Source: Liolophura sinensis
Lineage: Eukaryota > Mollusca > Polyplacophora > Chitonida > Chitonidae
DNA length: 64,000 nucleotides
Reading direction: 5' to 3'
Assembly (NCBI RefSeq): GCF_032854445.1
Contig: NC_088302.1
Span: forward strand, 13,823,338-13,887,337
Below, piece after piece: positions 32,373-45,416 of this stretch; the stretch's first letter is position 1, and each line of letters begins with the position of its first letter. The position numbers were made by a program, and so were the translations under genes. Under the pieces are notes generated by a model that saw nothing but the letters and a program-made list of their open reading frames with translations, made no database searches and was not told the DNA's origin.

Positions 32373-32552
32373 CAGTGGCGATGGCTGCAAGTCAGTGACA
32401 ATAACAGCAAGTCATTGACAATGACAGCAATAGGTGACAATGGCAGCAAGTGACATTTGCAGCAACTCAGTGACAGTGACAGCAAGTCAATGACAGTGGC
32501 AGCAAGTCAGTGATAGTGGCAGTGGCAGCAAGTCAGTGACAGTGGCAGTGGC
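32373..32552. repeat. short minisatellite, unit about 18-20 bp
   Basis: Variants of 'cagcaagtcagtgacagtgg' are repeated about nine times with length changes. Confidence 0.85.
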
Positions 32553-33454
32553 TTTGCTTTCTTCACAGTTTAAGTTCCAGGATATTGAGTGAAAAGTTTT
32601 TCATCTGAAACAAGCGCCTCCCTTTGATATTCGAATATGGAACTGAACACAGAATTCAAATTTGTATGACTACAAGCACTGGATTTATTGGAAATCCCAC
32701 ACTAAGTGGCGCCCTTCGTTGTTGTTTACAATCTAACTTGGTATTATGATAAAGTGATAGTTTGATTGAGTAGCTCATGCCGTCGGAACACGCACCATTC
32801 ATCAAGGAAGTATCACCTGGAGATTTGAGACGGACGATGCTTACCAGGAGTGTGGGTGGATGGGGCTTGAGGTGATGCAGAGGGGTTTAGCGGTGCTTGC
32901 AATCTACTAGGCTTCTAGTAGCAAATTATCTTTTTTGATGATTGAGGCGACTCAGTAGCTTTAAACCGTCATGCATTATTAAGTCGTTGGCTGCTACAGG
33001 TATTAGGCCTAAACATGAGCCATAGAATATGGCTTAAAAGACCCCATACTCTGAAACGAATATTTTCAAAAGTGTCCTGTGTGAAAAAGAAAAAGACAAT
33101 CATTGTGAAATATTGCTCCTCACTAGTTTATTTGATTTAAACCTGCGCATATTTCCTATATACATGTACCATCTAGAGGCATTGGCATTTCATTGCGGCC
33201 CACTTACGCGCTCTAGTTGTCGAACCACATTGTATGTGTTTAATGGCGTTTCGCATGATATACTTCTGATACACTGTCTTCAAAAATCTCTTAAATATAC
33301 AACTACAACAACGAGAAGAACGCTGTCAAATAAATGAAACACCGAGTCAGCTGTCACACGGAACTCTATTTTATGACAAATTAAATTTTAACCGTTCTAT
33401 GCCAATTCTGTTAACCGGTCCCATCCCTGGGTTAGTCACTTTTTACGTCAAGTT
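32553..33454. other. intergenic, no gene recognised
   Basis: Nothing recognised. Confidence 0.3.
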
Positions 33455-33683
33455 TGCCAAGATGAATGTTTGCTTACTGATAAATGCGTCTTCATTTATT
33501 CTATAGAAAATCTTTTTCTTTTACAAATCTTTTTGTAGACAGTAGATTTCCGTGAACATTTAGAACAAACCTTGACTGGTAAATTGTCGAGAGACTGATA
33601 TCCACCGGTTAAGTGTGACCCTTTGAAAGCCATAACACTGTCGCCGTTCCTCTGATTTTACTCTCTGTGCTGCACGCCTTTCG
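33455..33683 (+). repeat. dispersed repeat family R1, copy E (partial, diverged)
   Basis: The 3' part 'ataacactgtcgccgttcct' with 'ctgattttactctctgtgct' matches copies B and C. The 5' part is weak. Confidence 0.5.
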
Positions 33684-34139
33684 TTATTTTGTATTGTTTT
33701 ATTAGCAGAATGATAGTAGTCCATTAGGATACAAGCAAATGTTTACATATTGCTACACTCAGAAGAAAAGTCAAATAAAACGTCTATGATAACTTTTATT
33801 TCACAAAGTTTCACGGAAAGAAAGGTATATGCGTGTGAAATAGAGGAAGTCAGAGCAGATTGTATAAAAAGGCGTGTAAGTACAACGCGACACGTGTAAT
33901 AACATCTAAGAAAATATGATTTACATGTCCACAGAATCTCAACCTTGGCTACTTTTGATAAATTTATTCCTTTCGAATTGAATTGAGGATCGCTTTATGT
34001 TTTGCACCTTCAAAACGTCAATATGAAAAATAATGGGGTGACGGATCTTAGACGTTTGGCCAGATTATTTCTAGAACTTAACTATACTTGTAGCTTCAAT
34101 GACCGCAAATTCTCTTGAAGAACTTTCCTGTCTTCATTA
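33684..34139. other. 5' flank of the minisatellite
   Basis: Nothing recognised. Confidence 0.3.
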
Positions 34140-37100
34140 CATTTCTCGTGTTAGCTTTCTGTGCTCTCACTTCATGGGGACATCACTCTGTTAGATATCC
34201 TTTTCCAATCTTCATTCTATTCCTCGTGTCAGCTTTCCCTGTTCCCACTTCACGGCGCACATCCCTCTGCTAGACGGCCTTGTCCAGTCTTCATTCCATT
34301 CCTAGTGTCAACTTCCTGTGTTCTCACTTCAGAAGGCACATCCCTCTGTTAGACAGCCTTGCCTAACGTTCATTCCATTTCTGGTGTCAGCTTCCTGTTT
34401 TCTCACATCATGGGGCACATCTCTCTGTTAGACAGCCTGTCTTGTCTTCATTCCATTCCTAGTGTCAGCTTTCTGTGCTCTCACTTCATGGGGACATCAC
34501 TCTGTTAGATATCCTTTTCCAATCTTCACTCCATTCCTCGTGTCAGCTTTCCCTGTTCACACTTCACGGCGCACATCCCTCTGTTAGACAGCCTGTCTTG
34601 TCTTCATTCCATTCCTAGTGTCAGCTTCCTGTGTTCTCACTTCAGGAGGCACATCCCTCTGTTAGACAGCCTAGTCTAACATTCATTCCATTCCTAGTGT
34701 CAGCGTCCCGTGTTCTTACATCATGGTGCACATCCCTCTGTTAGACAGCCTTTGCCTAACGTTCATTCCATTTCTGGTGTCAGCTTCCTGTTTTCTCACA
34801 TCATGGGCCACATCTCTCTGTTAGACAGCCTAGTCTTCATTCTATTCCTAGTGTCAGCGTCCCGTGTTTTCACATCATGGGGCACATCTCTCTGTTAGAC
34901 AGCCTGTCCAGTCTCCATTCCATTCCTTGTGTCAGCGTCCCGTGTTTTCACATCATGGGCCACATCCCTCTGTTAGACAGCCTGTCTTGTCTTCATTCCA
35001 TTCCTAGTGTCAGCGTCCTGTGCTCTCACATCAAAGGCCATATCTCTCTGTTAGACAGCCTATCTTGTCTTCATTCCATTCCTAGTGTCAGCGTCCTGTG
35101 TTCTCACATCATAGGCCACATCCCTCTGTTAGACAGTCTGTCTAGTCTTCATTCCATTCCTAGTGTCGGGGTCCTGTGCTCTCACATCATGGGCCACATC
35201 TCTCTGTTAGACAGCCTGTCTTGTCTTCATTCCATTCCTACTGTCAGCGTCCTGTGTTCTCACATCATAGGCCACATCCCTCTGTTAGACAGTCTGTCTA
35301 GTCTTCATTCCATTCCTTGTGTCAGCTTCCTGTGTTCTCCCATCATGGGCCTCATCCCTCTGTTAGACAGTCTGTCTAGTCTTCATTCCATTCCTACTGT
35401 CAGCGTCCTGTGTTCTCACATCATAGGCCACATCCCTCTGTTAGACAGTCTGTCAAGTCTCCATTCCATTCCTGGTGTCAGCGTCCTGTGTTCTCACATC
35501 ATGGGCCACATCTCTCTGTTAGATAGTCTGTCTTGTCTCCATTCCATTCCTAGTGTCAGCGTCCTGTGTTCTCATATCATAGGCCACATCCCTCTGTTAG
35601 ACAATCTGTCTAGTCTTCATTCCATTCCTACTGACAGCTTCCTGTGTTCTCACATCATGGGCCACATTCCTCTGTTAGACAGTCTGTCTTGTCTTCATTC
35701 CATTCCTACTGTCAGCTTCCTGTGTTCTCACATCATGGGCCACATCTCTCTGTTAGACAGCCTGTCTAGTCTCCATTGAATTCCTTGTCTCAGCTTCCTG
35801 TGTTCTCACATCATGGGCCACATCTCTCTGTTAGACAGCCTTTCAAGTCTTCATTCCATTCCTTGTGTCAGCTTCCTGTGTTCTGACATCATGGGCCACA
35901 TCCCTCTGTTAGACAGCCTGCCTAGTCTTCATTCCATTCCTTGTGTCAGCTTCCTGTGTTCTCACATCATGGGCCACATAACTCTGTTAGACAGCCTGTC
36001 TTGTCTTCATTCCATTCCTAGTGTCAGCCTCCTGTGTTCTCACATCATGGGCCACACCTCTCTGTTAGATAGCCTGTCAAGTCTCCATTCCATTCCTATT
36101 GTCAGCTTCCTGTGCTCTCACATCATGGCCCACATCTATCTGTTAGACAGCCTGTCTAGTCTCCATTCCATTCCTAGTGTCAGCTTCCTGTGTTCTCACA
36201 TCATGAGACACATCCCTCTGTTGGACAGTCTGTCAAGTCTCCATTCAATTCTTTGGGTCAGCGTCCTGTGTTCTCACATCATGGGCCACATCCCTCTGTT
36301 AGACAGCCTGTCTTGTCTTCATTCCATTCCTACTGTCAGCTTCCTGTGTTCTCACATCATAGGCCACATCCATCTCTTAGCCTAGTCTAACGTTCATTCC
36401 ATTCCTAGTGTCAGCGTCCTGTGTTCTCATATCATAGGCCACATCTCTCTGTTAGACAGTCTGTCTAGTCTTCATTCCATTCTTAGTGTCAGCTTCCTGT
36501 GCTCTCACATCATGGGGCACATCTCTCTGTTAGACAGCCTGTCTTGTCTTCATTCCATTCCTACTGTCAGCTTCCTGTGTTCTCACATCATGGGCCACAT
36601 CCCTCTGTTAGACAGTCTGTCTAGTCTTCATTCCATTCCTGGTGTCAGCGTCCTGTGCTCTCACATCAAAGGCCACATCTCTCTGTTAGACAGCCTGTCT
36701 TGTCTTCATTCCATTCCTGATGTCATCGTCCTGTGTTCTCACATCATAGGCCACATCCCTCTGTTAGACAGTCTGTCAAGTCTCCATTCCATTCCTAGTG
36801 TCAGCGTCCTGTGTTCTCACATCATAGGCCACATCCATCTGTTAGACAGTTTGTCTAGTCTTCATTCCATTCCTAGTGTCAGCGTCCTGTGTTCTCACAT
36901 CATAGGCCACATCTCTCTGTTAGACAGTCTGTCAAGTCTCCATTCCATTCCTAGTGTCAGCGTCCTGTGTTCTCACATCATGGGCCACATCTCTCTGTTA
37001 GATAGTCTGTCTTGTCTCCATTCCATTCCTAGTGTCAGCGTCCTGTGTTCTCATATCATAGGCCACATCCCTCTGTTAGACAGTCTGTCTAGTCTTCATT

Positions 37101-39995
37101 CCATTCCTAGTGACAGCTTCCTGTGTTCTCACATCATGGGCCACATCTCTCTGTTAGACAGCCTGTCTAGTCTCCATTGAATTCCTTGTGTCAGCTTCCT
37201 GTGTTCCCACATCATGGGCCACATCTCTCTGTTAGACAGCCTGTCTAGTCTCCATTGAATTCCTTGTGTCAGCTTCCTGTGTTCCCACATCATGGGCCAC
37301 ATCCCTCTGTTAGATAGTCTGTCTTGTCTTCATTCCATTCCTACTGTCAGCTTCCTGTGTTCTCACATCATGGGCCACATCCATCTGTTAGCCTAGTCTA
37401 ACGTTCTTTCCATTCCTGGTGTCAGCGTCCTGTGTTCTCATATCATAGGCCACATCTCTCTGTTAGACAGTCTGTCTAGTCTTCATTCTATTCCTAGTGT
37501 CAGCTTCCTGTGTTCTCACATCATGGGCCACATCTCTCTGTTAGACAGCCTTTTAAGTCTTCATTCCATTCCTGGTGTCAGCTTCCTGTGTTCTCACATC
37601 ATGGGCCACATCCCTCTGTTAGACAGCCTGTTTAGTCTTCATTCCATTCCTGGTGTCAGCTTCCTGTGTTCTCACATCATGGGCCACATCCCTCTGTTAG
37701 ACAGCCTGTCAAGTCTCCATTCCATTCCTACTGTCAGCTTCCTGTGTTCCCACATCATGGGCCACATCCCCCTGTTAGATAGTCTGTCTTGTCTTCATTC
37801 CATTCCTACTGTCAGCCTCCTGTGTTCTCACATCATAGGCCACATCCATCTGTTAGCCTAGTCTAACGTTCATTCCATTCCTAGTGTCAGCGTCCTGTGT
37901 TCTCATATCATAGGCCACATCTCTCTGTTAGACAGTCTGTCTAGTCTTCATTCTATTCCTAGTGTCAGCTTCCTGTGTTCTCACATCATGGGCCACATCT
38001 CTCTGTTAGACAGCCTTTCAAGTCTTCATTCCATTCCTAGTGTCATCTTCCTGTGTTCTCACATCATGGGCCACATCTCTCTGTTAGACAGCCTGTCTAG
38101 TCTTCATTCCATTCCTTGTGTCAGCTTCCTGTGTTCCCACATCATGGGCCACATCCCTCTGTTAGACAGCCTGTCAAGTCTCCATTCCATTCCTAGTGTC
38201 AGCTTTCTGTGTTCTCACATCATAGGCCACATCCCTCTGTTAGACAGTCTGTTTTGTCTTCATTCCATTCCTAGTGACAGCGTCCTGTGCTCTCACATCA
38301 TGGGACACATCCCTCTGTTAGATAGTCTGTCAAGTCTTCATTCTATTCCTTGTGTCAGCTTCCTGTGTTCTCACATCAAAGGCCACATCTCTCTGTTTGA
38401 TAGCCTGTCAAGTCTTCATTCCATTCCTAGTGTCAGCTTCATGTGTTCTCATATCATGGGCCACATCCCTCTGTTAGCCTAGTCTAACGTTCTTTCCATT
38501 CCTAGTGTCAGCTTCCTGTGTTCTCACATCATGGACCACATCTCTCTGTTAGACAGCCTGTCTAGTCTTCATTCCATTCCTAGTGTCAGCTTCCTGTGTT
38601 CTCACATCATGGGCCACATCCCTCTATTAGACAGCCTGTCTAGTCTTCATTCCATTCCTGGTGTCAGCTTCCTGTGTTCTCAGATCATGGACCACATCTC
38701 TCTGTTAGACAGTCTGTCTAGTCTTCATTCTATTCCTAGTGTCAGCTTCCTGTGTTCTCACATCATGGTGCACATCTCTCCGTTAGACAGCCTGTCTTGT
38801 CTTCATTGCATTCCTAGTGTCAGCGTCCTGTGTTCTCACATCATAGGCCACATCCCTCTGTTAGACAGCCTGTCTAGTCTTCATTCCATTCCTAGTGTCG
38901 GCATCCTGTGTTCTCACATCATGGCCCACATCCCTCTGTTAGACAGTCTGTCTTGTCTTCATTCCATTCCTACTGTCAGCTTCCTGTTTTCTCACATCAT
39001 GGGCCACATCCCTGTGTTAGACAGCCTGTCTAGTCTTCATTCCATTCCTAGTGTCAGGATCCTGTGTTCTCACATCATGGGCCACATCTCTCTGCTAGAT
39101 AGCCTGTCAAGTCTCCATTCCATTCCTAGTGTCAGCTTTCTGTGTTCTCACATCATGGGCCACATCCCTCTGTTAGACAGTCTGTCTTGTCTTCATTCTA
39201 TTCCTAGTGACAGCGTCCTGTCCTCTCACATCATGGGACACATCCCTCTGTTAGATAGTCTGTCAAGTCTTCATTCCATTCCTTGTGTCAGCTTCCTGTA
39301 TTCTCACATCATGGGCCACATCTCTCTGTTCGATAGCCTGTCAAGTCTGCATTCCATTCCTAGTGTCAGCTTCCTGTGTTCTCATATCATGGGCCACATC
39401 CATCTGTTAGCCTATTCTAACGTTCATTCCATTCCTAGTGACAGCTTCCTGTGTTCTCACATCATGGACCACATCTCTCTGTTAGACAGCCTGTCTAGTC
39501 TTCATTCCATTCCTAGTGACAGCTCCCTGTGTTCTCACATCAAAGGCCACATCCCTCTGTTAGACAGTCTGTCTTGTCTTCATTCCATTCTTAGTGACAG
39601 CGTCCTGTGCTCTCACATCATGGGACACATCTCTCTGTTAGATAGCCTGTCAAGTCTTCATTCCATTCCTTGTGTCAGCTTCCTGTGTTCTCACATCATG
39701 GGCCACATCCCTCTGTTAGACAGCCTGTCAAGTCCTACTGTCAGCTTCCTGTGTGGCCCATCTAGTCTTCATTCCATTCCTGGTGTCAGCGTCCTGTGTT
39801 CTCACATCATGGGCCACATCTCTCTGTTAGACAGCCTGTCTAGTCTTCATTCCATTCCTGGTGTCAGCTTCCTGTGTTCTCACATCATGGGCCACATCCC
39901 TCTGTTAGACAGTCTGTCTTGTCTTCATTCCATTCCTAATGTCAGCTTCCTGTGTTCTCACATCATGGGCCACATCTCTCTGTTAGACAAAAAAG
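34140..39995 (+). repeat. minisatellite array, 78-bp unit, about 75 units, frame-locked
   Basis: The unit runs 'cttcattccattcctagtgt', 'cagcttcctgtgttctcaca', 'tcatgggccacatccctctg', 'ttagacagcctgtctagt'. The first 700 bases are diverged units of 79-81 bp. From about 34870 the units settle at 78 bp, i.e. 26 codons, so one plus-strand frame stays in register to 40024. It gives SLHSIPSVSFLCSHIMGHIP-type repeats in open stretches of 300, 190, 222, 112, 164 and 497 codons. The frame is cut by about seven stops belonging to two recurrent variants: 'ccattgaattcc' and the short unit 'ttagcctagtctaacgttca', the latter at about 36379, 37390, 37857, 38476 and, mutated to tyrosine, 39410. Unit-to-unit changes alter amino acids (F/V, S/T/G/C, M/I/K, S/P) as readily as silent sites. 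There is no start context and no signal of a gene, so I regard it as non-coding satellite DNA. Confidence 0.95.
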
Positions 39996-40609
39996 TACTA
40001 GTGGACGATCTTTCATTCGCTTAACTCTGTCTCATTCAAGCCAGTATAAAGTTGAGCTAGTCCAGTGTATGATTTCTGAGTTAAACTTTCACTTTCCTCG
40101 ACGAAGTTTATTAGTGTCAACGGGAATGAACAATCGTAACCGCATTCCAGGACAACTGGAGATCATGTATGTTTTCGCAAAAGGCTGTACTAATATTATA
40201 AATTAGACATACTTGGTATAATGTATAATTTCTGTTAAACTACACACAACGGTACATTTAGCACTTAATACCCAATAATTACAGAAACAGTCTAAAGTCG
40301 ATCTGCGTATTGTCACGATTATGTGCAGATTGGGAACCACGAGGGGAACTAGACCGTTTGTGAATATTTTTTGATTCCGAGAGAACAAACAAGGCTGGTG
40401 TCAAATTACGCGGCAGTTGTCAGACGCGGATGATGGTCGGATCTTAGGCCTATCATACGCCCGTTTCAGGCGAATGGTACACCCGTTTTGGTTGTATGAT
40501 CGGCGTATGATGTGGACATCTTCTTGTGATATGCCCTCCCTACGCGGATTTTCCGACCCACATCCGTGCCAGATATATCGTTAGGATTGAGCAGTACTGT
40601 AGATTTCGG
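39996..40609. other. unique spacer between the two minisatellite arrays
   Basis: About 600 bases unrelated to the repeats, without a recognised gene. Confidence 0.5.
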
Positions 40610-43210
40610 TGTTCCTACATCATAATGTACATCCCTCTTCATTCCATCCCCAGTATTAGCTTCCCGTGTTCTTTCTTCATGAGGCACATCCCTGTGCCTT
40701 ATCTAGCTTTCATTCTATTGCCAGTGTCGGCTTCCCGTGTTTTTACTTTAGTGGGTACATCCCTCTGATAGACAGCCTTGTCTAGTCTTCATTCCATCCC
40801 CAGTATTAGCTTCCCGTGTTCTTACTTCATTTGGCACATCCCTGTGCCTTATCTAGCTTTCATTCTATTGCCAGTGTCGGTTTCCCGTGTTTTTACTATG
40901 GGTACATCCCTCTGATAGACAACCTTGTCTAATCTTCATTCCATCCCCAGTATTAGCTTCCCGTGTTCTTTCTTCATGAGGCACATCCCTGTGCCTTATC
41001 TAGCTTTCATTCTATTGCCAGTGTCGGTTTCCCGTGTTTTTACTATGGGTACATCCCTGTGATAGACAGCCTTGTCTAGTCTTCATTCCATCCCCAGTGT
41101 TAGCTTCCCGTGTTCTTACTTCATGAGGCACATCCCTGTGTCTTATCTAGCTTTCATTCTATTGCCAGTGTCGGTTTCCCGTGTTTTTACTTTAGTGGGT
41201 ACATCCCTCTGATAGACAGCCTTGTCTAATCTTCATTCCATCCCCAGTATTAGCTTCCCGTGTTCTTTCTTCATGAGGCACATCCCTGTGCCTTATCTAG
41301 CTTTCATTCTATTACCAGTGTCGGCTTCCCGTGTTTTTACTATGGGTACATCCCTCTGATAGACAACCTTGTCTAATCTTCATTCCATCTCCAGTATTAG
41401 CTTCCCGTGTTCTTTCTTCATGAGGCACATCCCTGTGCCTTATCTAGCTTTCATTCTATTGCCAGTGTCGGCTTCCCGTGTTTTTACTTTAGTGGGTAAA
41501 TCCCTCTGATAGACAGCCTTGTCTAATCTTCATTCCATCCCCAGTGTTGGCTTCCCGTGTTCTTACTTCATGAGGCACATCCCTGTGCCTTGCCAGTGTC
41601 GGCTTCCCGTGTTTTTACTTTAGTGGGTACATCCCTCTGATAGACAGCCTTGTCTAATCTTCATTCCATCCCCAGTATTAGCTTCCCGTGGTCTTACTTC
41701 ATGAGGCACATCCCTGTGCCTTATCTAGCTTTCATTCTATTGCCAGTGTCGGCTTGCCCTGTTTTTACTTTAGTGGGTACATCCCTCTGATAGACAGCCA
41801 TGTCTAGTCTTCATTCCATCCCCAGTGTTAGCTTCCCGTGGTCTTACTTCATTTGGCACATCCCTGTGCCTTATCTAGCTTTCATTCTATTGCCAGTGTC
41901 GGCTTGCCCTGTTTTTACTTTAGTGGGTACATCCTTCTGATAGACAGTCTTGTCTAGTCTTCATTCCATCCCCAGTGTTAGCTTCCCGTGTTCTTACTTC
42001 ATGAGGCACATCCCTGTGCCTTATCTAGCTTTCATTCTATTGCCAGTGTCGGCTTGCCCTGTTTTTACTTTAGTGGGTACATCCCTGTGATAGACAGCCT
42101 TGTCTAGCCTTCATTCCATCCCCAGTGTTAGCTTCCCGTGTTCTTACTTCATGAGGCAAATCCCTGTGCCTTATCTAGCTTTCATTCTATTGCCAGTGTC
42201 GGTTTCCCGTGTTTTTACTTTAGTGGGTACATCCCTGTGATAGACAGCCTTGTCTAGTCTTCATTCTATTGCCAGTGTCGGTTTCCCGTGTTTTTACTTT
42301 AGTGGGTACATCCCTCTGATAGACAGCCTTGTCTAGTCTTCATTCTATTGCCAGTGTCGGTTTCCCGTGTTTTTACTTTAGTGGGTACATCCCTCTGATA
42401 GACAGCCTTGTCTAGTCTTCATTCCTTCCCCAGTGTTAGCTTCCCGTGTTCTTACTTCATGAGGCACATCAATGTGCCTTATCTAGCTTTCATTCTATTG
42501 CCAGTGTCGGTTTCCCGTGTTTTTACTTTAGTGGGTACATCCCTGTGATAGACAGCCTTGTCTTGTCTTCATTTTATTGCCAGTGTCGGTTTCCCGTGTT
42601 TTTACTTTAGTGGGTACATCCCTCTGATAGACAGCCTTGTCTAGTCTTCATTCTATTGCCAGTGTCGGTTTCCCGTGTTTTTACTTTAGTGGGTACATCC
42701 CTGTGATAGACAGCCTTGTCTAGTCTTCATTCTATTGCCAGTGTCGGTTTCCCGTGTTTTTACTTTAGTGGGTACATCCCTTTGATAGACAGCCTTGTCT
42801 TGTCTTCATTCTATTGCCAGTGTCGGCTTCCCGTGTTTTTACTTTAGTGGGTACATCCCTCTGATAGACAGCCTTGTCTAGTCTTCATTCTATTGCCAGT
42901 GTCGGTTTCCCGTGTTTTTACTTTATTGGGTACATCCCTCTGATAGACAGCCTTGTCTAGTCTTCATTCTATTGCCAGTGTCGGTTTCCCGTGTTTTTAC
43001 TTTAGTGGGTACATCCCTGTGATAGACAGCCTTGTCTAGTCTTCATTCTATTGCCAGTGTCGGTTTACCGTGTTTTTACTTTATTGGGTACATCCCTGTG
43101 ATAGACAGCCTTGTCTAGTCTTCATTCTATTGCCAGTGTCGGCTTGCCGTGTTTTTACTTTAGTGGGTACATCCCTCTGATAGACAGCCTTGTCTAGTCT
43201 TCATTCTATT
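40610..43210 (+). repeat. related minisatellite array: about 150-bp dimers, then 79-bp monomers
   Basis: Two diverged monomers alternate. A is 'cttcattccatccccagtat', 'tagcttcccgtgttctt', 'catgaggcacatccctgtgc'. B is 'tcattctattgccagtgtcg', 'gcttcccgtgtttttacttt', 'agtgggtacatccctctgat', 'agacagccttgtctag'. AB dimers fill 40610 to about 42250, with another A near 42420-42480. Pure B monomers of 79 bp fill most of 42250-43210. A and B are both recognisably related to the 78-bp unit upstream. The 79-bp period does not keep a frame and no long open frame exists here. Confidence 0.95.
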
Positions 43211-45333
43211 TCCTTTAGGGAATTTTTCTTTTTATAAATCTACCGGTTTCGATAATTGAAAGATACAAGCGGAATTGCTCATAGTTGCTAAACAGGTGTG
43301 TCTGTTCGAAAACCTGATGGATCGTGTTTAGGGAGTTGTATAATTTGTCTCTACAGCCGTTAGCTGTCAGAGTGCTTTGTCCTGTGGAATTGGGGAGTCT
43401 TAAGATGGGAGTGGGGAAAATAGAATCCCTCCAGGGGCTACGGGCGTATATAATTAGGGTATTAAGGGGACGTCATTATGTCCATGCTTACCACTGTCTC
43501 ATAGCCGGCTATCCGACTAATGACTGGGTTTTGCCGTAGTGTGGATACGTGTGTAGTGATAAATATAATCTTTTAAAAACAAGTCCTTTTGTTTAAATAT
43601 TCAGCCGCAGATTAATTTAAATACCAGTACGCTAAATTACAACAATGTGGCTAATTTACACAAATTATACGGCGATAGAAGGATATTAAAAATGCGCCTG
43701 ACGAATGATGGGACGCTGTTATTCAGTGATATGCCTCATAGGCACAAATGAGTCTTTTTTTTTTACATTTCTGTGCAGTTATATGACATTCTTTGTCCAT
43801 TTTTTTCACATTGATGAATTCCCTGTGTAGCTTGCAAATGTGTGACGTGCGTATTAAAATTTTCTTAGGAAACTTTTGAGAGCCAAGAATTTTTTTCTTT
43901 TGAATAAAACTGGATTTTGGCTAGATCTGAACATTGGCAAGCTACGTCTGTAAACAGTGAGTGACTGTACTACAAGCCGTGGATGCACCAGAAAAATAAT
44001 AGCCAAAGATGGAAACAAGAAACAACAAAAGCGGCAACACTTATTTTCTCTTGATGTGATATAACTTGCAGGTTGTGTTTTTCCACCTACAATAAGGTAC
44101 AATGCATACATAAGTAGATACTCCTACATAGCTACAATACATAACAACAAAGTAGTTTTAAAATCTGGATAATAAGCCATGAGTTAAAACTGGTATGATT
44201 AAACAGCACATTACATCACTGAGTTTTAAATGAAACCAATTTTTCAATAACTTCCAATTTGTATGTAGCTGACATACCATTAAAGGAGAGATTTTTCTTT
44301 AAAAAGACCATTGTGTTCCTAATAATCCCTGAAAATGATTCGACATTTCATTTGATTTCTATAAATGTAGTTCTCAGTATGATATGTTTAAATATAATAA
44401 ATACAGTCCACCAGTTTGATGATTGCCATTTTATACCTGTGAGGTTTCAAGACAAGTCAGCTCTGAGAGGAGGACGGGAAGAGTTAGAGCCAGTCACTTT
44501 TGTTTTTTAAATTCTCCGTTTCACCTTACACATCTCGCTACATTCAAATCTCTCTACGCTGACCTGTGGCTAACTCATTAAACAGATAGTATAGGGAACA
44601 GCTCTACTAGACACAATGCTATTAGATCCATCAGTTTTAGTCGTTAACAGTTTCTCTGACCAAAAACCCTTATGTGATCAATTTGGATTTGCGAGACGGG
44701 TTTGTGAGTTACCTAGATCCACTGTCATCCATTCTTAAATCATATCGCCGAATTACACAGATGCTCCAATACAAGTAACTGGGTCACTAGTAACTTGGAA
44801 GACATTTTCTCATTTTGCCTCTTCATTCTCTATTTACATGACCTGTTTTTCTTGTTGTCCTTTTTGTAACCATTGTCACCATTGTAACTGCACTTTATAC
44901 TGTCAGCACAGAATGCATTTGCCTAATGGCGACCTTTTAATGTGATGTTTACAAAACAATGGCGCGTTTAGTTCTCATGCATAGCGGTTCAATTCACCTG
45001 CCTTACTGTTTCACCGTGATTAGGCGACAGGTCATGTTCAGTTAGTCACAAACTGCATAAATGTGACATGGAGTCATTTAGCCGGAACATCGTATCCATC
45101 ACAACCTATTCTTCAAATTTTAGCATTTATGAAACGCGGGTGTTTTTACGGGCACATTTGTCATCTTGTAACTACAATGCCCATTAAGGCCATTATATCG
45201 GCTCAGATAAAAACTGAATATCTCGACTCAAACATGTTAAAACACGCCACATAAATATAAATTGAAAAAAAAAACATTACGTTTCATGAATCCTTTGTTT
45301 AATCTTTCAAAATCACTCGTTCACAAAGCCTTC
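43211..45333. other. intergenic, no gene recognised
   Basis: About 2.1 kb without a supported gene. A frame at 43358-43537 after 'tctctacag' looks faintly exon-like but has no recognisable domain. Confidence 0.3.
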
Positions 45334-45416
45334 ACAACCATCCGCTTTCTGCAAGACCTTCCCGTATACGACGGGGGATGAAACCAGTTTAAACTCACAG
45401 CGACCTAATTGGTGAT
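45334..45416 (-). mobile_element. SINE fragment including tRNA-related part (minus strand)
   Basis: Plus-strand words 'acaaccatccgctttctgca', 'agaccttcccgtatacgac' and 'aactcacagcgacctaattg' match the reverse complement of the SINE head/body junction, with an internal deletion. Confidence 0.65.

Noticed and set aside
34877-40024. Hydrophobic 26-residue repeat proteins as genes
   Set aside because: No start context, about seven in-frame stops, and replacement changes as common as silent ones. Kept only as a finding.
34140-43210. CRISPR array
   Set aside because: Units are directly tandem with no unique spacers, and the window is eukaryotic.
43358-43539. Possible exon after 'tctctacag'
   Set aside because: Short frame with no recognisable domain and no donor site identified. 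Too weak.
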